Below are positions 1 through 8,148 of a stretch of DNA of 64,000 nucleotides, piece after piece. The DNA is from Euryarchaeota archaeon UBA88 (GTDB lineage: Archaea > Thermoplasmatota > Poseidoniia > Poseidoniales > Poseidoniaceae), in the NCBI GenBank assembly GCA_002499545.1, contig DAME01000002.1, positions 6,141-70,140 of the forward strand, given 5' to 3'. Below the pieces are notes generated by a model. The model was not told where the DNA came from. It saw nothing but the letters and a program-made list of their open reading frames with translations, and searched no databases. The position numbers and the translations under genes were made by a program. Within the stretch, counting starts at the first letter, position 1. Each line of letters begins with the position of its first letter.

Positions 1-2
1 CA

Positions 3-350
3 AGCATTGACTCCGACAATGAAAGGATGATTGAGATGTTACAGGCCTCTCGCTTAAATTCCGAAGCTGCTGCTATCATCGCTCGATGCACGAATAACCC
101 GACATCAATGATGGTTGAGCGTGTAGAGCGCACCCTGATGGTGAACGATGAATTCCGTGGAGGGCATTCACTTATCGGAGAACTCGATGATGGACCTTTC
201 ACTGTAGCTATCATGTTCCCTGAATCCGATAATGAGTTGATTCATTCCATCAAAAAAGGCGACCGTGTAGAGTGCAGCGCAATTATTTCAGATTGGTCAA
301 GTGGTCTTCGTCGCGCAACACTTCAAGGAAGCAATGCACGAGTTGTTTGA
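3..350 (+). CDS. C-terminal part of an unrecognised protein (cut by window edge)
   Basis: The frame is open from base 3, so the first Met at base 27 is probably internal and this is the C-terminal 115 residues of a longer protein. The last 60 residues (hydrophobic strands around LIGELDD, TVAIMFP, VECSAII and ATLQG) look like a small beta-barrel of the OB type, but there is no diagnostic motif and I do not recognise the family. The stop codon at 348-350 directly abuts the stop codon of the convergent acyl-CoA dehydrogenase gene, with no room for a terminator between them. If instead Met at 27 is the start, the product is a 107-residue stand-alone protein. Confidence 0.6.
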   Translation, partial: SIDSDNERMIEMLQASRLNSEAAAIIARCTNNPTSMMVERVERTLMVNDEFRGGHSLIGELDDGPFTVAIMFPESDNELIHSIKKGDRVECSAIISDWSSGLRRATLQGSNARVV

Positions 351-1520
351 TCACTTCAAAGCACGAGCAATGACGATGCGTTGGACTTCTTGAGTCCCTT
401 CATAGATTTGAGTAATCTTCGCATCTCGGAAGAATCGTTCAACGGGGAATTCTTTGGTGTATCCATACCCACCGAGAACTTGGATGGCTCGTTCTGAAAC
501 CCACATAGCCGTATCTCCGGCATACAGTTTCGCCATACTGGCTTCTTTAGAATGCCGTGGACCACCATGCTCGTAGTGTTGTTGCTTCACCCAAGAAGCG
601 CGGTACACGAGTTGACGTGCGGCTTCGATTCGAGTTGCCATGTCGGCGAGATACGCCATTATCATTTGATGGAATGCAATCGGTTTGCCGAATGCTTCAC
701 GCTCGTGAGCGTATTGAAGCGCTGCTTCAAACGCACCCTGGGCAATGCCCAATGCCTGGGCGGCAATACCGATACGACTGTTGTCCAACGCATTCATAGC
801 GATTGGGAAACCCTTGCCGAATCCCTTCAACACATTCTCGACCGGTACTTTGCAATTCTCCAAAATCAGCGTGCAGGTGTCGGAAGAACGGATACCGAGT
901 TTGTCCTCTTTCTTCCCAACAGAGAATCCTTCAAAATCCGATTCAACGATGAAAGCGGTTGAACCTCCGTGCTTCTTGACGCCGTAATCTGGGTGGTCAA
1001 CGTCCTTTGCAAACAGAACCAAGACCTTCGCTTGTACTCCGTTTGTGACCCACATTTTCTCTCCGTTGAGAATGTAGTGTGTTCCATCGCTGGAGATTTT
1101 AGCCTTGCACGTCATTGCGGCAGCATCGGTACCTGCGCCCGCTTCTGATAGCGAATATGCACCGACATCACCAGCAGCCAAGCGAGTGAGATAGCGCTCC
1201 TTCTGGTCTTGGTTTCCGTGCAGAGCGATGGTTTTGGCACACAGTCCAACGTGAACGCAGTACATAACCGCAAACGAAGGGTCGACTCGCGCCAGTTCTT
1301 CGACGATAATGGATTCTGAGATGTCGTCGACCGGTGAACCACCAAATTCTTCGGGAATTGTCACGCCTTGAAGCCCGAGTTCGAGGAATTGTTGCCATTC
1401 TTCCGACGGCGGTTGTTGATTTTGGTCGCGATGCCCAACCGTCTCTGCTAATACAGTCTCTGCGAAATCTCGAACGAGTTCGCGAATCATTTGCTGTTCC
1501 TCGGTTTCGGCGTAATCCAT
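351..1520 (-). CDS. acyl-CoA dehydrogenase
   Basis: FAD-dependent dehydrogenase that introduces the alpha-beta double bond into an acyl-CoA, passing electrons to an electron transfer flavoprotein. The 389-residue length and motif order are typical: an N-terminal helical domain (LVRDFAETVLA, PEEFGG), the middle beta domain with YSLSEAGAGTDAAAM and the FAD-contacting KMWVTNG, and the C-terminal domain with LGIAQGAFEAALQYAHERE, FGKPI, and IQVLGGYGYTKEFPVERFFRDAKITQIYEGT, which contains the usual catalytic-Glu region (IYEGT). The start at 1520 (MDYAETEEQQ) matches family N-termini; an upstream in-frame Met at 1553 would add 11 basic residues. Chain length preference (short, branched or long) cannot be told from the sequence. 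It lies alone and divergent from the GcvH-like gene, so no pathway is implied by its neighbours. Confidence 0.93.
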   Translation of the reverse strand: MDYAETEEQQMIRELVRDFAETVLAETVGHRDQNQQPPSEEWQQFLELGLQGVTIPEEFGGSPVDDISESIIVEELARVDPSFAVMYCVHVGLCAKTIALHGNQDQKERYLTRLAAGDVGAYSLSEAGAGTDAAAMTCKAKISSDGTHYILNGEKMWVTNGVQAKVLVLFAKDVDHPDYGVKKHGGSTAFIVESDFEGFSVGKKEDKLGIRSSDTCTLILENCKVPVENVLKGFGKGFPIAMNALDNSRIGIAAQALGIAQGAFEAALQYAHEREAFGKPIAFHQMIMAYLADMATRIEAARQLVYRASWVKQQHYEHGGPRHSKEASMAKLYAGDTAMWVSERAIQVLGGYGYTKEFPVERFFRDAKITQIYEGTQEVQRIVIARALK

Positions 1521-1584
1521 AGGCGACCAATCTACTCTAAAACGCCGTCTCACTTAACCCGTTTGTCGTAAATGCTTGAAAGCA

Positions 1585-1590
1585 ATATAT
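1585..1590 (+). promoter_or_regulatory. TATA-like box upstream of the GcvH-like gene
   Basis: ATATAT within GCAATATATGCC lies 52 bases before the ATG at 1642, in the gap between the divergent acyl-CoA dehydrogenase and GcvH-like genes. Start of transcription about 26 bases later would leave a short leader containing GGGAAG as a weak ribosome-binding site. Position and sequence are the only evidence. Confidence 0.35.
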
Positions 1591-1641
1591 GCCTCAAATT
1601 CAAATACAATGGTGTTTGGGGCGGTTTAGGGAAGAAACACC

Positions 1642-2043
1642 ATGGACGAAGAAGTGGTAGAATTCAGCGTAGCGCACAACCGCAAATATTCCAGAGATCA
1701 CCTCTGGTATCAAGAAAAAGATGAACGGCTCATGATAGGGGTCAGCGAATACCTCGCCGTAGAAATCGGTGAAGTGTTGCGCGTTATCCTACCGCAAGCC
1801 GAATATGAAATCGATGAAGGAAGAGATATGTTCTCGATTTGGACAGCAGAAGAGAAGGTCGCTTTCCCGTCCCAATACTCCGGCATGATTGCCGAAGTTA
1901 ACGGTGAAGTCGAAATCAACCCTGATTTGGTCAATGATTCTGCGTATGACCATGGATGGATTATCATCATTGAACCTCACGAACTGGACCTTGAAGACCT
2001 GCTGGACCCCGACGAATACGTCGAATTCCTCGCCGAACTTTGA
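1642..2043 (+). CDS. gcvH: glycine cleavage system H-like (lipoyl domain) protein
   Basis: Small lipoyl carrier of the GcvH type, 133 residues. The family's features are in order: a hydrophobic start YSRDHLWY, the strand pair IGVSEYLAVEIGEVLRVILP, the lipoylation hairpin ending at Lys72 (TAEEKVAF), then YSGMIAEVNGEVEINPDLVND and the GW of DHGWIIII. The hairpin around Lys72 is about two residues shorter than in E. coli GcvH. In the canonical role it carries the aminomethyl group between the P, T and L proteins of glycine cleavage. None of those partners, nor a lipoate ligase, is in this window, so a stand-alone carrier role is equally possible. The next gene (phosphoribosyltransferase) starts 36 bases after its stop and is likely cotranscribed. 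Confidence 0.75.
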   Translation: MDEEVVEFSVAHNRKYSRDHLWYQEKDERLMIGVSEYLAVEIGEVLRVILPQAEYEIDEGRDMFSIWTAEEKVAFPSQYSGMIAEVNGEVEINPDLVNDSAYDHGWIIIIEPHELDLEDLLDPDEYVEFLAEL

Positions 2044-2079
2044 GTAAAAGTGATACTCCTTCGGGAGAAGCCACCTGCC

Positions 2080-2658
2080 ATGACAGACGCTATGGGCAGG
2101 TTGCGAGCAAGCCTCCAAAACGCTCCAGTGATTTGGAAAGGCGATTATCCTTACTTCATTCATCCCATAACAGATGGCGTACCGCGTCTCGACCCGGCAG
2201 TGCTTGAAGCAGTCACTGACTTGTGCCAATCTACCATTGACTGGAACAGCATCGACCTTCTGTTAGGAATCGAAGCGATGGGATTGCCCCTCACTGCACC
2301 ACTCAGCGTTCGCACCGGTGTTCCGCTGGTCGTTGCTCGTAAGCGCTCGTACGGACTTGAAGGTGAAGTGACAATCGACCAAGCTACCGGCTACTCGAAA
2401 GGTGAGATGTTCTTGAACGATATCAAACCAGGTGAACGAGTCGCCATCATCGATGACGTCCTTTCAACCGGTGGAACCATGAAAGCGGTGATTGAAGGAG
2501 TTCATCGTGCCGGAGCAACCGTCGCCCACGTCATCACCGTTGTTGAGAAAGGACCCGGTTTGGGTGTTTTGCAAAGGCAATACCCCACGATTAAAATCGA
2601 CTCACTGGTGCGATTAGAGATGGACGGCGGCTCGGTTGTTTTACTCGATGAAAACTGA
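2080..2658 (+). CDS. hpt: purine (hypoxanthine/guanine) phosphoribosyltransferase, archaeal type
   Basis: Type I phosphoribosyltransferase, most similar by eye to archaeal Hpt: the N-terminal stretch with KGDYPYFIHPITDGVPRL and the following EAMGLPL, RKRSYGLEGE and TGYSKGE are hallmarks of that group. The PRPP-binding loop is VAIIDDVLSTGGTMKAV near residue 127. Such enzymes salvage hypoxanthine or guanine to IMP or GMP; related archaeal proteins of this subgroup have also been described as orotate-PRTase-like regulators, so the base specificity is inferred. The ATG at 2080 is chosen because GGGAG lies 12 bases upstream and it places the conserved GDYPYF at the usual distance; a GTG at 2050 is an alternative. 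It sits between the GcvH-like gene and dph2 on the same strand. Confidence 0.82.
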   Translation: MTDAMGRLRASLQNAPVIWKGDYPYFIHPITDGVPRLDPAVLEAVTDLCQSTIDWNSIDLLLGIEAMGLPLTAPLSVRTGVPLVVARKRSYGLEGEVTIDQATGYSKGEMFLNDIKPGERVAIIDDVLSTGGTMKAVIEGVHRAGATVAHVITVVEKGPGLGVLQRQYPTIKIDSLVRLEMDGGSVVLLDEN

Positions 2659-2714
2659 TTCTTTCAAAGGGTGGATTGATGAGGGGGGGGCGCTCCGGTT
2701 GAACAGGGTGCACC

Positions 2715-3824
2715 ATGGATCTTGACCGTCACGACTTCCAACTCGGCGAGTTGATGGAGAGAATTCAAGCGAATGATAATCGCTTAATTGCTCTTCAAGT
2801 CCCTGAAGGGCTGAAGATGCAAGCCTTGGAAATGATGGATACCATTGAGACCGAAACAAGTGCGAAAGTCGTCCTCGCTGCCGACCCCTGTTACGGCGCT
2901 TGTGATTTAGTCCACGACAAGATGCAAATGATGGGCGTTGAACTGGTTGCACACATGGGCCATTCTCAAATGAACATCGATTCAGGCATGCCAACGCAGT
3001 TCATTGACGTCACCTACGATGGCGACCCAGAAATCGCCCCCGTCGTCCCGTTCCTCGATGCACATTTGGCCATGGCGAAGAAGCGACTTGAGGACCAAAC
3101 CAAATCCGAAGACCTGTCCAATGAAGAAGCTCAAGACCGTTTTTTGGATGCCGTTGGACGCCTCGCACCACTCACGGGAACCAAACTTGGCCTGGTCGGT
3201 TCAATTCAACACCTTCACCTGCTGCCTGAATTCCATCAACGCTTGGAAGATGCAGGGTACGATGTCACCATACCAATCGGCGGAGCACGCCTTTCCTTCC
3301 CGGGGCAGGTTCTTGGGTGTAATTACTCCGGAGACGACGATTCTATAGGCCACTATCTGTTCCTTGGTTCTGGTGACTTCCATCCAATTGGCTTGGTCCT
3401 GCACACCGGAAAACCGTTGGCAATGCTCGACCCGTACACTGGCGATGCTGAAGAAATGTCACTGGAACGAATCGAGCGAATTCTACGCCAGCGCTCAGGC
3501 CTGATCATGGCGAGCGGTGATGCTCAGCGGTTCGGAATCCTCATCGGCGAAAAACCCGGTCAAATGCGTCGTACTCTTGCACTCCGCATGAAGCGCATGC
3601 TTGAGAAGCACGGCAAGAAAGGGTACTTGCTCGCGCTGGAACACATTGGCCCAGACCTCATTGACTTCTACCCTGTTGACGCCTTTGTCAACACCGCTTG
3701 CCCTCGAATTGCAATCGATGATGCTGTCCGTTACAGGAAACCCCTCATCACCCCATTTGAACTCGAAGTTGCCCTCGGTGAGAAGAAATGGGAAACTGGA
3801 TATCAATTTGACGAAATCCCTTGA
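2715..3824 (+). CDS. dph2: diphthamide synthesis protein Dph2 (2-(3-amino-3-carboxypropyl)histidine synthase)
   Basis: Radical enzyme that transfers the 3-amino-3-carboxypropyl group of S-adenosylmethionine to the target histidine of elongation factor 2, the first step of diphthamide synthesis. It belongs to the non-classical radical SAM family in which three cysteines, one from each repeat domain, hold a [4Fe-4S] cluster. They are visible here as Cys59 (ADPCYGACD), Cys202 (VLGCNYSGD) and Cys329 (NTACPRIA). Other family motifs are VPEGLKMQA near residue 29 and FLGSGDFHPIGL near residue 216. The spacing between the first and second cysteine is longer than in Pyrococcus Dph2 because of an acidic insertion around residues 120-150 (DQTKSEDLSNEEAQDRFLDA). 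Located just ahead of orc1/cdc6 on the same strand. Confidence 0.93.
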   Translation: MDLDRHDFQLGELMERIQANDNRLIALQVPEGLKMQALEMMDTIETETSAKVVLAADPCYGACDLVHDKMQMMGVELVAHMGHSQMNIDSGMPTQFIDVTYDGDPEIAPVVPFLDAHLAMAKKRLEDQTKSEDLSNEEAQDRFLDAVGRLAPLTGTKLGLVGSIQHLHLLPEFHQRLEDAGYDVTIPIGGARLSFPGQVLGCNYSGDDDSIGHYLFLGSGDFHPIGLVLHTGKPLAMLDPYTGDAEEMSLERIERILRQRSGLIMASGDAQRFGILIGEKPGQMRRTLALRMKRMLEKHGKKGYLLALEHIGPDLIDFYPVDAFVNTACPRIAIDDAVRYRKPLITPFELEVALGEKKWETGYQFDEIP

Positions 3825-3878
3825 TGTTGCCCGAAGTACTGGTTCGAAACTGGCGTTTTCGCACTCGAACGAAACCGT

Positions 3879-5114
3879 ATGTTCAATAACGGTTGGCGTA
3901 AGCCTTCCGATGTTATGGGTAACTATCTCGACCGCATTGGTGCTGGCTGGGTTCTTGCAAACCCTGACGTCATGGATTTCGATTACATTCCAACTGAACT
4001 GGTCGGTCGTGAAACAATCCAAAACGAACTCGCCTCGAAGTTCAGCACCCTGCACCATCCTGAAGGAGCAGGTCGCGTTGTCATCACCGGACCGGTTGGG
4101 AGTGGCAAGACGGTTCTGGCACGAACGTTCTGTCGGGACATTCAGCGGCACCTCTCAAACAAGCGCAATATTCGCTCAGTTCACGTCAACTGCCGTAATG
4201 CTTCGACCAGCATGCGGGTCGTTCAACGAATTCTGCACGAATTAGCCCCAGGTCATCCAGACCGGGGACTTTCAATGGGGGAATTGCTCATGAGTCTTCG
4301 AAGAATACTTCGTCAAGACACGTCACATCTGTTAGTCGTCCTTGATGAAGTCGACCACATGCTTCGCCGCTCGGGCGATGATTTACTCTACCAGTTGTTG
4401 CGTATCGATGAAGACCAGGCTGGGAAAGGCACACTGTCGTTGATTCTCATCAGCCAAGAGCAGGTGCTTGATGTGCTGGAAACCGCTGTAATTTCTCGTA
4501 TGGGTAGCACGAATCACATTCGCATCGACCCCTACACCGTGGACGGGTTGGAAGCCATTGCCACCCAACGGGCTGAATCGGGATTGGTTCCCGGTTCGTG
4601 GTCGCCGGAGATCATCCGTCTTATCGCTGAAAAAGCAGCGCCATCTGGAGATGCAAGGCGGGTCATTGAACTGCTCAATGCTGCTGTCGAACGGTGTGAA
4701 TTTCGCCAAGATGACCACAGCGAACGATGCCTGACAGTGGAAGATGTTCACGTTCCGCTCGAGAACATCGCAACGGCGGCGGGAAGTAACCTCGAACACA
4801 TTGATGACTTGAACCCAAATGCCATGTTGGTCCTGCTCAGTTTGTGCAGAAGGCTCAGCAAACAAGAGTCGATGACGACTGGGGAAGTTGAACAACTCTA
4901 CGCCGTTGTGTGTGAAGAGTATGAACAAAAAATGCGGAGCCATACCACGGTTTGGAAATATCTAAAAGAATTTGAAGAGCGACAAATTATCACTTCAAGG
5001 GTCGCTGCAATTGGTGATGGTCGAGGCAGAACTACGCATCTGAGCATGCCACATTACTTACCAAAAGACCTTGCAAGTCGCATTGAAATGCTGCTAAAAA
5101 GGAAGTTTCGGTGA
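3879..5114 (+). CDS. cdc6: Orc1/Cdc6 family replication initiator
   Basis: AAA+ ATPase of the archaeal Orc1/Cdc6 family that binds origin boxes and loads the MCM helicase. The 411-residue length is standard. An N-terminal segment ends at YIPTELVGRE, followed by Walker A GPVGSGKTVL at residues 71-80, Walker B LLVVLDEVDH at 151-160, sensor-2 region PSGDARRVIELLNAA near 250, and a C-terminal winged helix from about residue 315 (LVLLSLCRRL, VWKYLKEFEERQII). Both ATPase motifs are intact, unlike the AAA protein at 9194-11074. The gene starts 54 bases after dph2. I found no origin-recognition boxes in the short flanking gaps. ATG at 3915 is an alternative start. Confidence 0.92.
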   Translation: MFNNGWRKPSDVMGNYLDRIGAGWVLANPDVMDFDYIPTELVGRETIQNELASKFSTLHHPEGAGRVVITGPVGSGKTVLARTFCRDIQRHLSNKRNIRSVHVNCRNASTSMRVVQRILHELAPGHPDRGLSMGELLMSLRRILRQDTSHLLVVLDEVDHMLRRSGDDLLYQLLRIDEDQAGKGTLSLILISQEQVLDVLETAVISRMGSTNHIRIDPYTVDGLEAIATQRAESGLVPGSWSPEIIRLIAEKAAPSGDARRVIELLNAAVERCEFRQDDHSERCLTVEDVHVPLENIATAAGSNLEHIDDLNPNAMLVLLSLCRRLSKQESMTTGEVEQLYAVVCEEYEQKMRSHTTVWKYLKEFEERQIITSRVAAIGDGRGRTTHLSMPHYLPKDLASRIEMLLKRKFR

Positions 5115-5189
5115 ATTTTTTCTCGTGTACCTTGAACGGTGAGCCTAAATAGAGGTCGATGGTCGGAAGGTCGTTCTAGAAGTGATATA

Positions 5190-5681
5190 ATGGCTGTTGG
5201 ACAACAAGGAGAATTCGTCGCCGTAGTAAATGATACTGACCCCAAGAACGGTGGAAAGTCGTATTCGCTGAAAATCAGTGGAAACAATCACGCCCAGCTC
5301 TTGGGTAAGAAAATCGGGGATACCGTTGACGGAATCTTCGTTGGAGAAGGGGAACAAACACTCTCCGGATACAAACTTCAAATCACTGGTGGCTCCGATA
5401 AAACCGGCACCCCGCTTCGCCGTGACCTCGAAGGTGGAGCACGCCAATCGGTTTTGGTGACACAGTCCACTGGATTCAAGGGGCACAACCTCGTGTTCAA
5501 AACCAAGGGTGGCGAAAAGAAGCGATTCCGTTACAAGCCTCACGGCCTACGCATGCGCCGCAACTTCCGTGGAAACACAATCAACCAAGACACACGCCAA
5601 ATCAACCTCAAAGTCATCGAGTCCGGAAAAAAGGCACTCGGAGACATCCTCGTCTCGGGTAGCGAAGAAGCATCGGAGTGA
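5190..5681 (+). CDS. rps6e: 30S ribosomal protein S6e
   Basis: Small-subunit ribosomal protein found only in archaea and eukaryotes. The family core is clear: FVAVVND, GKSYSLKISG, LGKKIGDTVDGIFVGEGEQTLSGYKLQITGGSDKTGTP, then RRDLEGGAR and the RNA-binding basic segment GEKKRFRYKPHGLRMRRNFRGNTI, ending in the usual NLKVIE strand. The ATG at 5190 is chosen because it gives the family's normal N-terminus (MAVGQQGEFVAVV); the frame extends 17 codons further upstream without similarity. It is followed 38 bases later by aIF2 gamma, the conserved archaeal neighbour. Confidence 0.95.
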   Translation: MAVGQQGEFVAVVNDTDPKNGGKSYSLKISGNNHAQLLGKKIGDTVDGIFVGEGEQTLSGYKLQITGGSDKTGTPLRRDLEGGARQSVLVTQSTGFKGHNLVFKTKGGEKKRFRYKPHGLRMRRNFRGNTINQDTRQINLKVIESGKKALGDILVSGSEEASE

Positions 5682-5719
5682 ATCCCGAGAGGGCGTTCGT
5701 ACAAGGGGAGTGAGGAAGC

Positions 5720-6958
5720 ATGAGTCGAAAGCTTCCCGCACAACCTGAAGTCAACATCGGCTTAATCGGCCACGTGGACCACGGAAAAACAACACTCACG
5801 CAAGCGCTGTCTGGTGTTTGGACCGATACACACTCCGAAGAACGCAAGCGCGGCATCTCAATTAAATTGGGATACGCAGATACGGCATTCTACAAGACCG
5901 GTGACGGTCAATACTACGCAACTGGCCGCCGCCCTGACGGTGGAGACGACCAGGAAAACGAACTCCAGCGCGTGATTTCATTCGTTGACGCTCCCGGCCA
6001 CGAAACGCTGATGGCGACGATGATAACGGGTGCTTCAATCATGGACGGCGCCATGTTAATGGTTGCTGCAAATGAAACGTGCCCACAACCTCAAACTCGT
6101 GAGCATTTGATGGCTCTTGAGATTGCAGGAATCGAAAACATCGTCATTGTTCAAAATAAAATCGACCTCGTAACTCGGGAACGGGCAGTTGAGTCATTCC
6201 AAGAAATCAAAGACTTCCTCAAAGATACCATTGCTGAAAGCGCCCCAATCATTCCAGTTTCAGCCCATCACGATGTCAATCTTGACATTCTCATCGATGC
6301 CATCGAAAGGACAATTCCAACACCGGACCGCTCAAAGGACACGCGTTCAATCATGCATGTCGCTCGTTCGTTCGACATCAACCGGCCAGGAACACGCCCC
6401 TCGAAACTCCGAGGAGGCGTCATTGGTGGGAGCATCGTTGAAGGGACGTTCAACAACGGAGATGAAATCATCATAGGACCTGGTCGCAAAATCGAAAACG
6501 GTTCGAAGACCACATGGGAACCGATCGAAGCAACTGTTAGCAGCATGAAAGGTGGCGGGCTTAGCCTTGACACCATGCATTCCGGTGGATTGTGCGGTAT
6601 GGCGACACTTCTCGACCCTTCAATCACGACATCAGACAACCTTTCCGGACAGGTTGTTGCCCGAAAAGGAGACCTGCCTGAAATTCGAAATTCTCTTTCC
6701 ATCGATGTGAAACTGATGGATACAATGGTTGCTGGTGAAGGCGAAGCACCAGAGAAGATTTACTCACTCCGTAATAATGAGATGTTGATGATCAATGTAG
6801 CAACTGCTACTTCAGTAGGTGTCACCAAAAATGCTGAGAAAGGCAAAGCAACCCTCGACCTACGACTCCCCATTTGCGCAGACTCTGGACAACGCGTCTC
6901 TCTTTCCCGCCGAGTTGGTTCTCGTTGGCGACTCATCGGATACGGAACGATTCAGTGA
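5720..6958 (+). CDS. eif2g: translation initiation factor aIF2 subunit gamma
   Basis: GTPase subunit of the archaeal initiation factor that delivers initiator Met-tRNA to the small ribosomal subunit. G1 is GHVDHGKTT at residues 17-25, the switch-1 segment is RKRGISIKLGYAD, G3 is VDAPGHE at 89-95, and G4 is NKID; CPQPQTREHLMALEI is specific for the eIF2 gamma family. Domains II and III follow (RSFDINRPGT, GGVIGGSIVEG, GLCGMATLLDPSIT). The zinc-knuckle insertion that normally follows the switch region (two pairs of cysteines) has no cysteine here: residues 56-82 read as a Gly/Asp/Arg-rich loop. A clear GAGG ribosome-binding site lies before the ATG. The following PIN-domain gene begins 12 bases after the stop. 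Confidence 0.94.
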   Translation: MSRKLPAQPEVNIGLIGHVDHGKTTLTQALSGVWTDTHSEERKRGISIKLGYADTAFYKTGDGQYYATGRRPDGGDDQENELQRVISFVDAPGHETLMATMITGASIMDGAMLMVAANETCPQPQTREHLMALEIAGIENIVIVQNKIDLVTRERAVESFQEIKDFLKDTIAESAPIIPVSAHHDVNLDILIDAIERTIPTPDRSKDTRSIMHVARSFDINRPGTRPSKLRGGVIGGSIVEGTFNNGDEIIIGPGRKIENGSKTTWEPIEATVSSMKGGGLSLDTMHSGGLCGMATLLDPSITTSDNLSGQVVARKGDLPEIRNSLSIDVKLMDTMVAGEGEAPEKIYSLRNNEMLMINVATATSVGVTKNAEKGKATLDLRLPICADSGQRVSLSRRVGSRWRLIGYGTIQ

Positions 6959-6970
6959 GACGGTGATGTC

Positions 6971-7354
6971 GTGCAACAAATCCTCATCGACGCTTGCGGG
7001 TGGGTAGCAATCATCGACTCAAAGATGAACATGGATGCTGAACTTTCTCGAATCTATGGCCCTTGCTCCTTCTTGCTGTTACAAAGCGTTGAACAAGAAC
7101 TGATTTCATTGAACAACCAGCGTCCTCGAAACAAGAATTTGTTACTCGGCCTGTTAATGAAAAAATCGGAGCCTATCGAGGCATTAAGTCAAGACTTCAG
7201 CCACCCCGACGACCAGTTGTTCACACTTGCCAGCAAACACGGCTACCCAGTCCTCACCGTTGACATTGACTTGAAGCGACGCTTGTATGAACAGGGCCTT
7301 CCCGTCTTGGAAGTCAACAAAAGCCAACGGCTGCATCTCCTCGAAAAGGTGTAA
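6971..7354 (+). CDS. PIN-domain protein linked to aIF2 gamma
   Basis: PIN-fold metal-dependent ribonuclease domain, 127 residues, of the FCF1/Nob1-like archaeal group often encoded next to aIF2 gamma. The acidic positions expected for the metal site are present: Asp7 (ILIDACGW), Glu41 (SVEQEL), Asp80-Asp81 (HPDDQLFTLA), and Asp98/Asp100 (LTVDIDLKRRL). No antitoxin-like gene is adjacent, and the operon partner is a translation factor, so an rRNA or tRNA processing role is more likely than a VapC toxin; this is inference. The start is a GTG at 6971, 12 bases after the aIF2 gamma stop. Confidence 0.83.
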   Translation: MQQILIDACGWVAIIDSKMNMDAELSRIYGPCSFLLLQSVEQELISLNNQRPRNKNLLLGLLMKKSEPIEALSQDFSHPDDQLFTLASKHGYPVLTVDIDLKRRLYEQGLPVLEVNKSQRLHLLEKV

Positions 7355-7460
7355 CTTTTGCACTGGAATTGTGAATTCTACCCTGTCTATTTGTATGGAT
7401 CATTACGATTAAATGACGTTGCAATTGAAAGGTAAGTAATTGTTCACACGAGGCAGTTTG

Positions 7461-7472
7461 ATTCATATAGAA
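7461..7472 (+). promoter_or_regulatory. TATA-like box for the HTH regulator at 7492
   Basis: ATTCATATAGAA is centred about 25 bases before the ATG at 7492, the distance expected for an archaeal leaderless transcript. It lies in the 137-base gap after the PIN gene, which also holds a small inverted repeat (GAATT-GTG-AATTC) at 7366-7378. The spacing favours ATG 7492 over the GTG at 7483. Confidence 0.5.
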
Positions 7473-7491
7473 TTAGACAAGCGTGGCGCTC

Positions 7492-7857
7492 ATGACTCCG
7501 TCTCCACAACAGCGACTCATCGAATCGATGGTTTACATTGGAGCACCGGAAAGTATTGTGAAATGCATCGTCGCACTCGACCTTCACGGTCCGTTAAGTT
7601 CGAAGAAAATCCAGGACACCTGCAATTTACGACAACCGGAAGTCAGTCTAACGATCAAAAATCTCAGTGAGCGAGGAATGGTCAAAATCAACGTCCCCGT
7701 CACGAAGGGAAGAGGACGTCCGTCTCACAGATACGAACTTAACAATCCAATACAAGAGTGCTTAGAAGGGTACATCGCTGAAGCAAAAGAACGTGAGAAA
7801 CAAATTCGCTCACATATCGAGATTACGGAAAGAATCCTCGATGACCTGTTACGGTAA
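7492..7857 (+). CDS. winged-helix transcriptional regulator (MarR/TrmB-like)
   Basis: Small DNA-binding protein of about 121 residues. Residues 5-75 form a winged helix: IESMVYIGAPESIVKCIVALDL, then GPLSSKKIQDTCNLRQPEVSLTIKNLSERGMV as the helix-turn-helix and the wing at VPVTKGRGRPSHRYELN. The C-terminal 45 residues are a charged helix (EGYIAEAKEREKQIRSHIEITERIL) likely to dimerise. The VTKGRGRPSHRYEL wing is common among archaeal regulators of this type. The target is unknown. Its 3' end overlaps the convergent DUF357 gene by nine bases. Confidence 0.8.
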   Translation: MTPSPQQRLIESMVYIGAPESIVKCIVALDLHGPLSSKKIQDTCNLRQPEVSLTIKNLSERGMVKINVPVTKGRGRPSHRYELNNPIQECLEGYIAEAKEREKQIRSHIEITERILDDLLR

Positions 7858-8148
7858 TGTGAACAAGACATCGTCACCGTGTCCGTCCAGTAAGCCCAAC
7901 TTCACCCCAGCGTCTATCCAGGCATGAGCATAGTTAATCGCTCCGAAGGCACGAACCCTGTCCCCGATTGAAAGGAAATGAGCGGCGTCAGATGCATAGT
8001 CATCAGCCATTCGCATCATCACCGCTAAATCCCGAGCTTGTTGTGTACCGTTTGCGTGAACAGGTGTTGCCTTTTGGCGTGCTCTGCGGGTGATATCAAG
8101 ATATTTTTCAACCCGTTCAACCGACACATGCTCCAATTCATCGCTCAT
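7849..8148 (-). CDS. DUF357 family protein
   Basis: Archaeal all-helical protein of 99 residues with the DUF357 core AVMMRMADDYASDAAHFLSIGDRVRAFGAINYAHAWIDAGVKLGLL. The function of the family is unknown. It is the last gene of a three-gene reverse operon: its ATG overlaps the stop of the beta-propeller gene in ATGA. It converges with, and overlaps by nine bases, the HTH regulator gene. Confidence 0.85.
   Translation of the reverse strand: MSDELEHVSVERVEKYLDITRRARQKATPVHANGTQQARDLAVMMRMADDYASDAAHFLSIGDRVRAFGAINYAHAWIDAGVKLGLLDGHGDDVLFTLP

Noticed and set aside
2683..2690. Run of eight G between hpt and dph2, considered as a sign of a sequencing error or frameshift
   Set aside because: It is intergenic, and both flanking genes are full length, so no reading frame depends on it.
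3825..3878. Gap before cdc6 considered as a replication origin
   Set aside because: Only 54 bases, with no repeated boxes or AT-rich unwinding stretch; the array at 11.1 kb is a better, still unproven, candidate.
3495..4151. Reverse open frame of 218 residues across the dph2-cdc6 junction
   Set aside because: Antisense to two clear genes, with no similarity or promoter; chance open frame.
4383..4943. Reverse open frame of 186 residues inside cdc6
   Set aside because: Antisense to conserved Orc1/Cdc6 motifs and without any family pattern.
6971..7354. PIN protein considered as a VapC toxin
   Set aside because: There is no antitoxin gene beside it; it follows aIF2 gamma as in other archaea.
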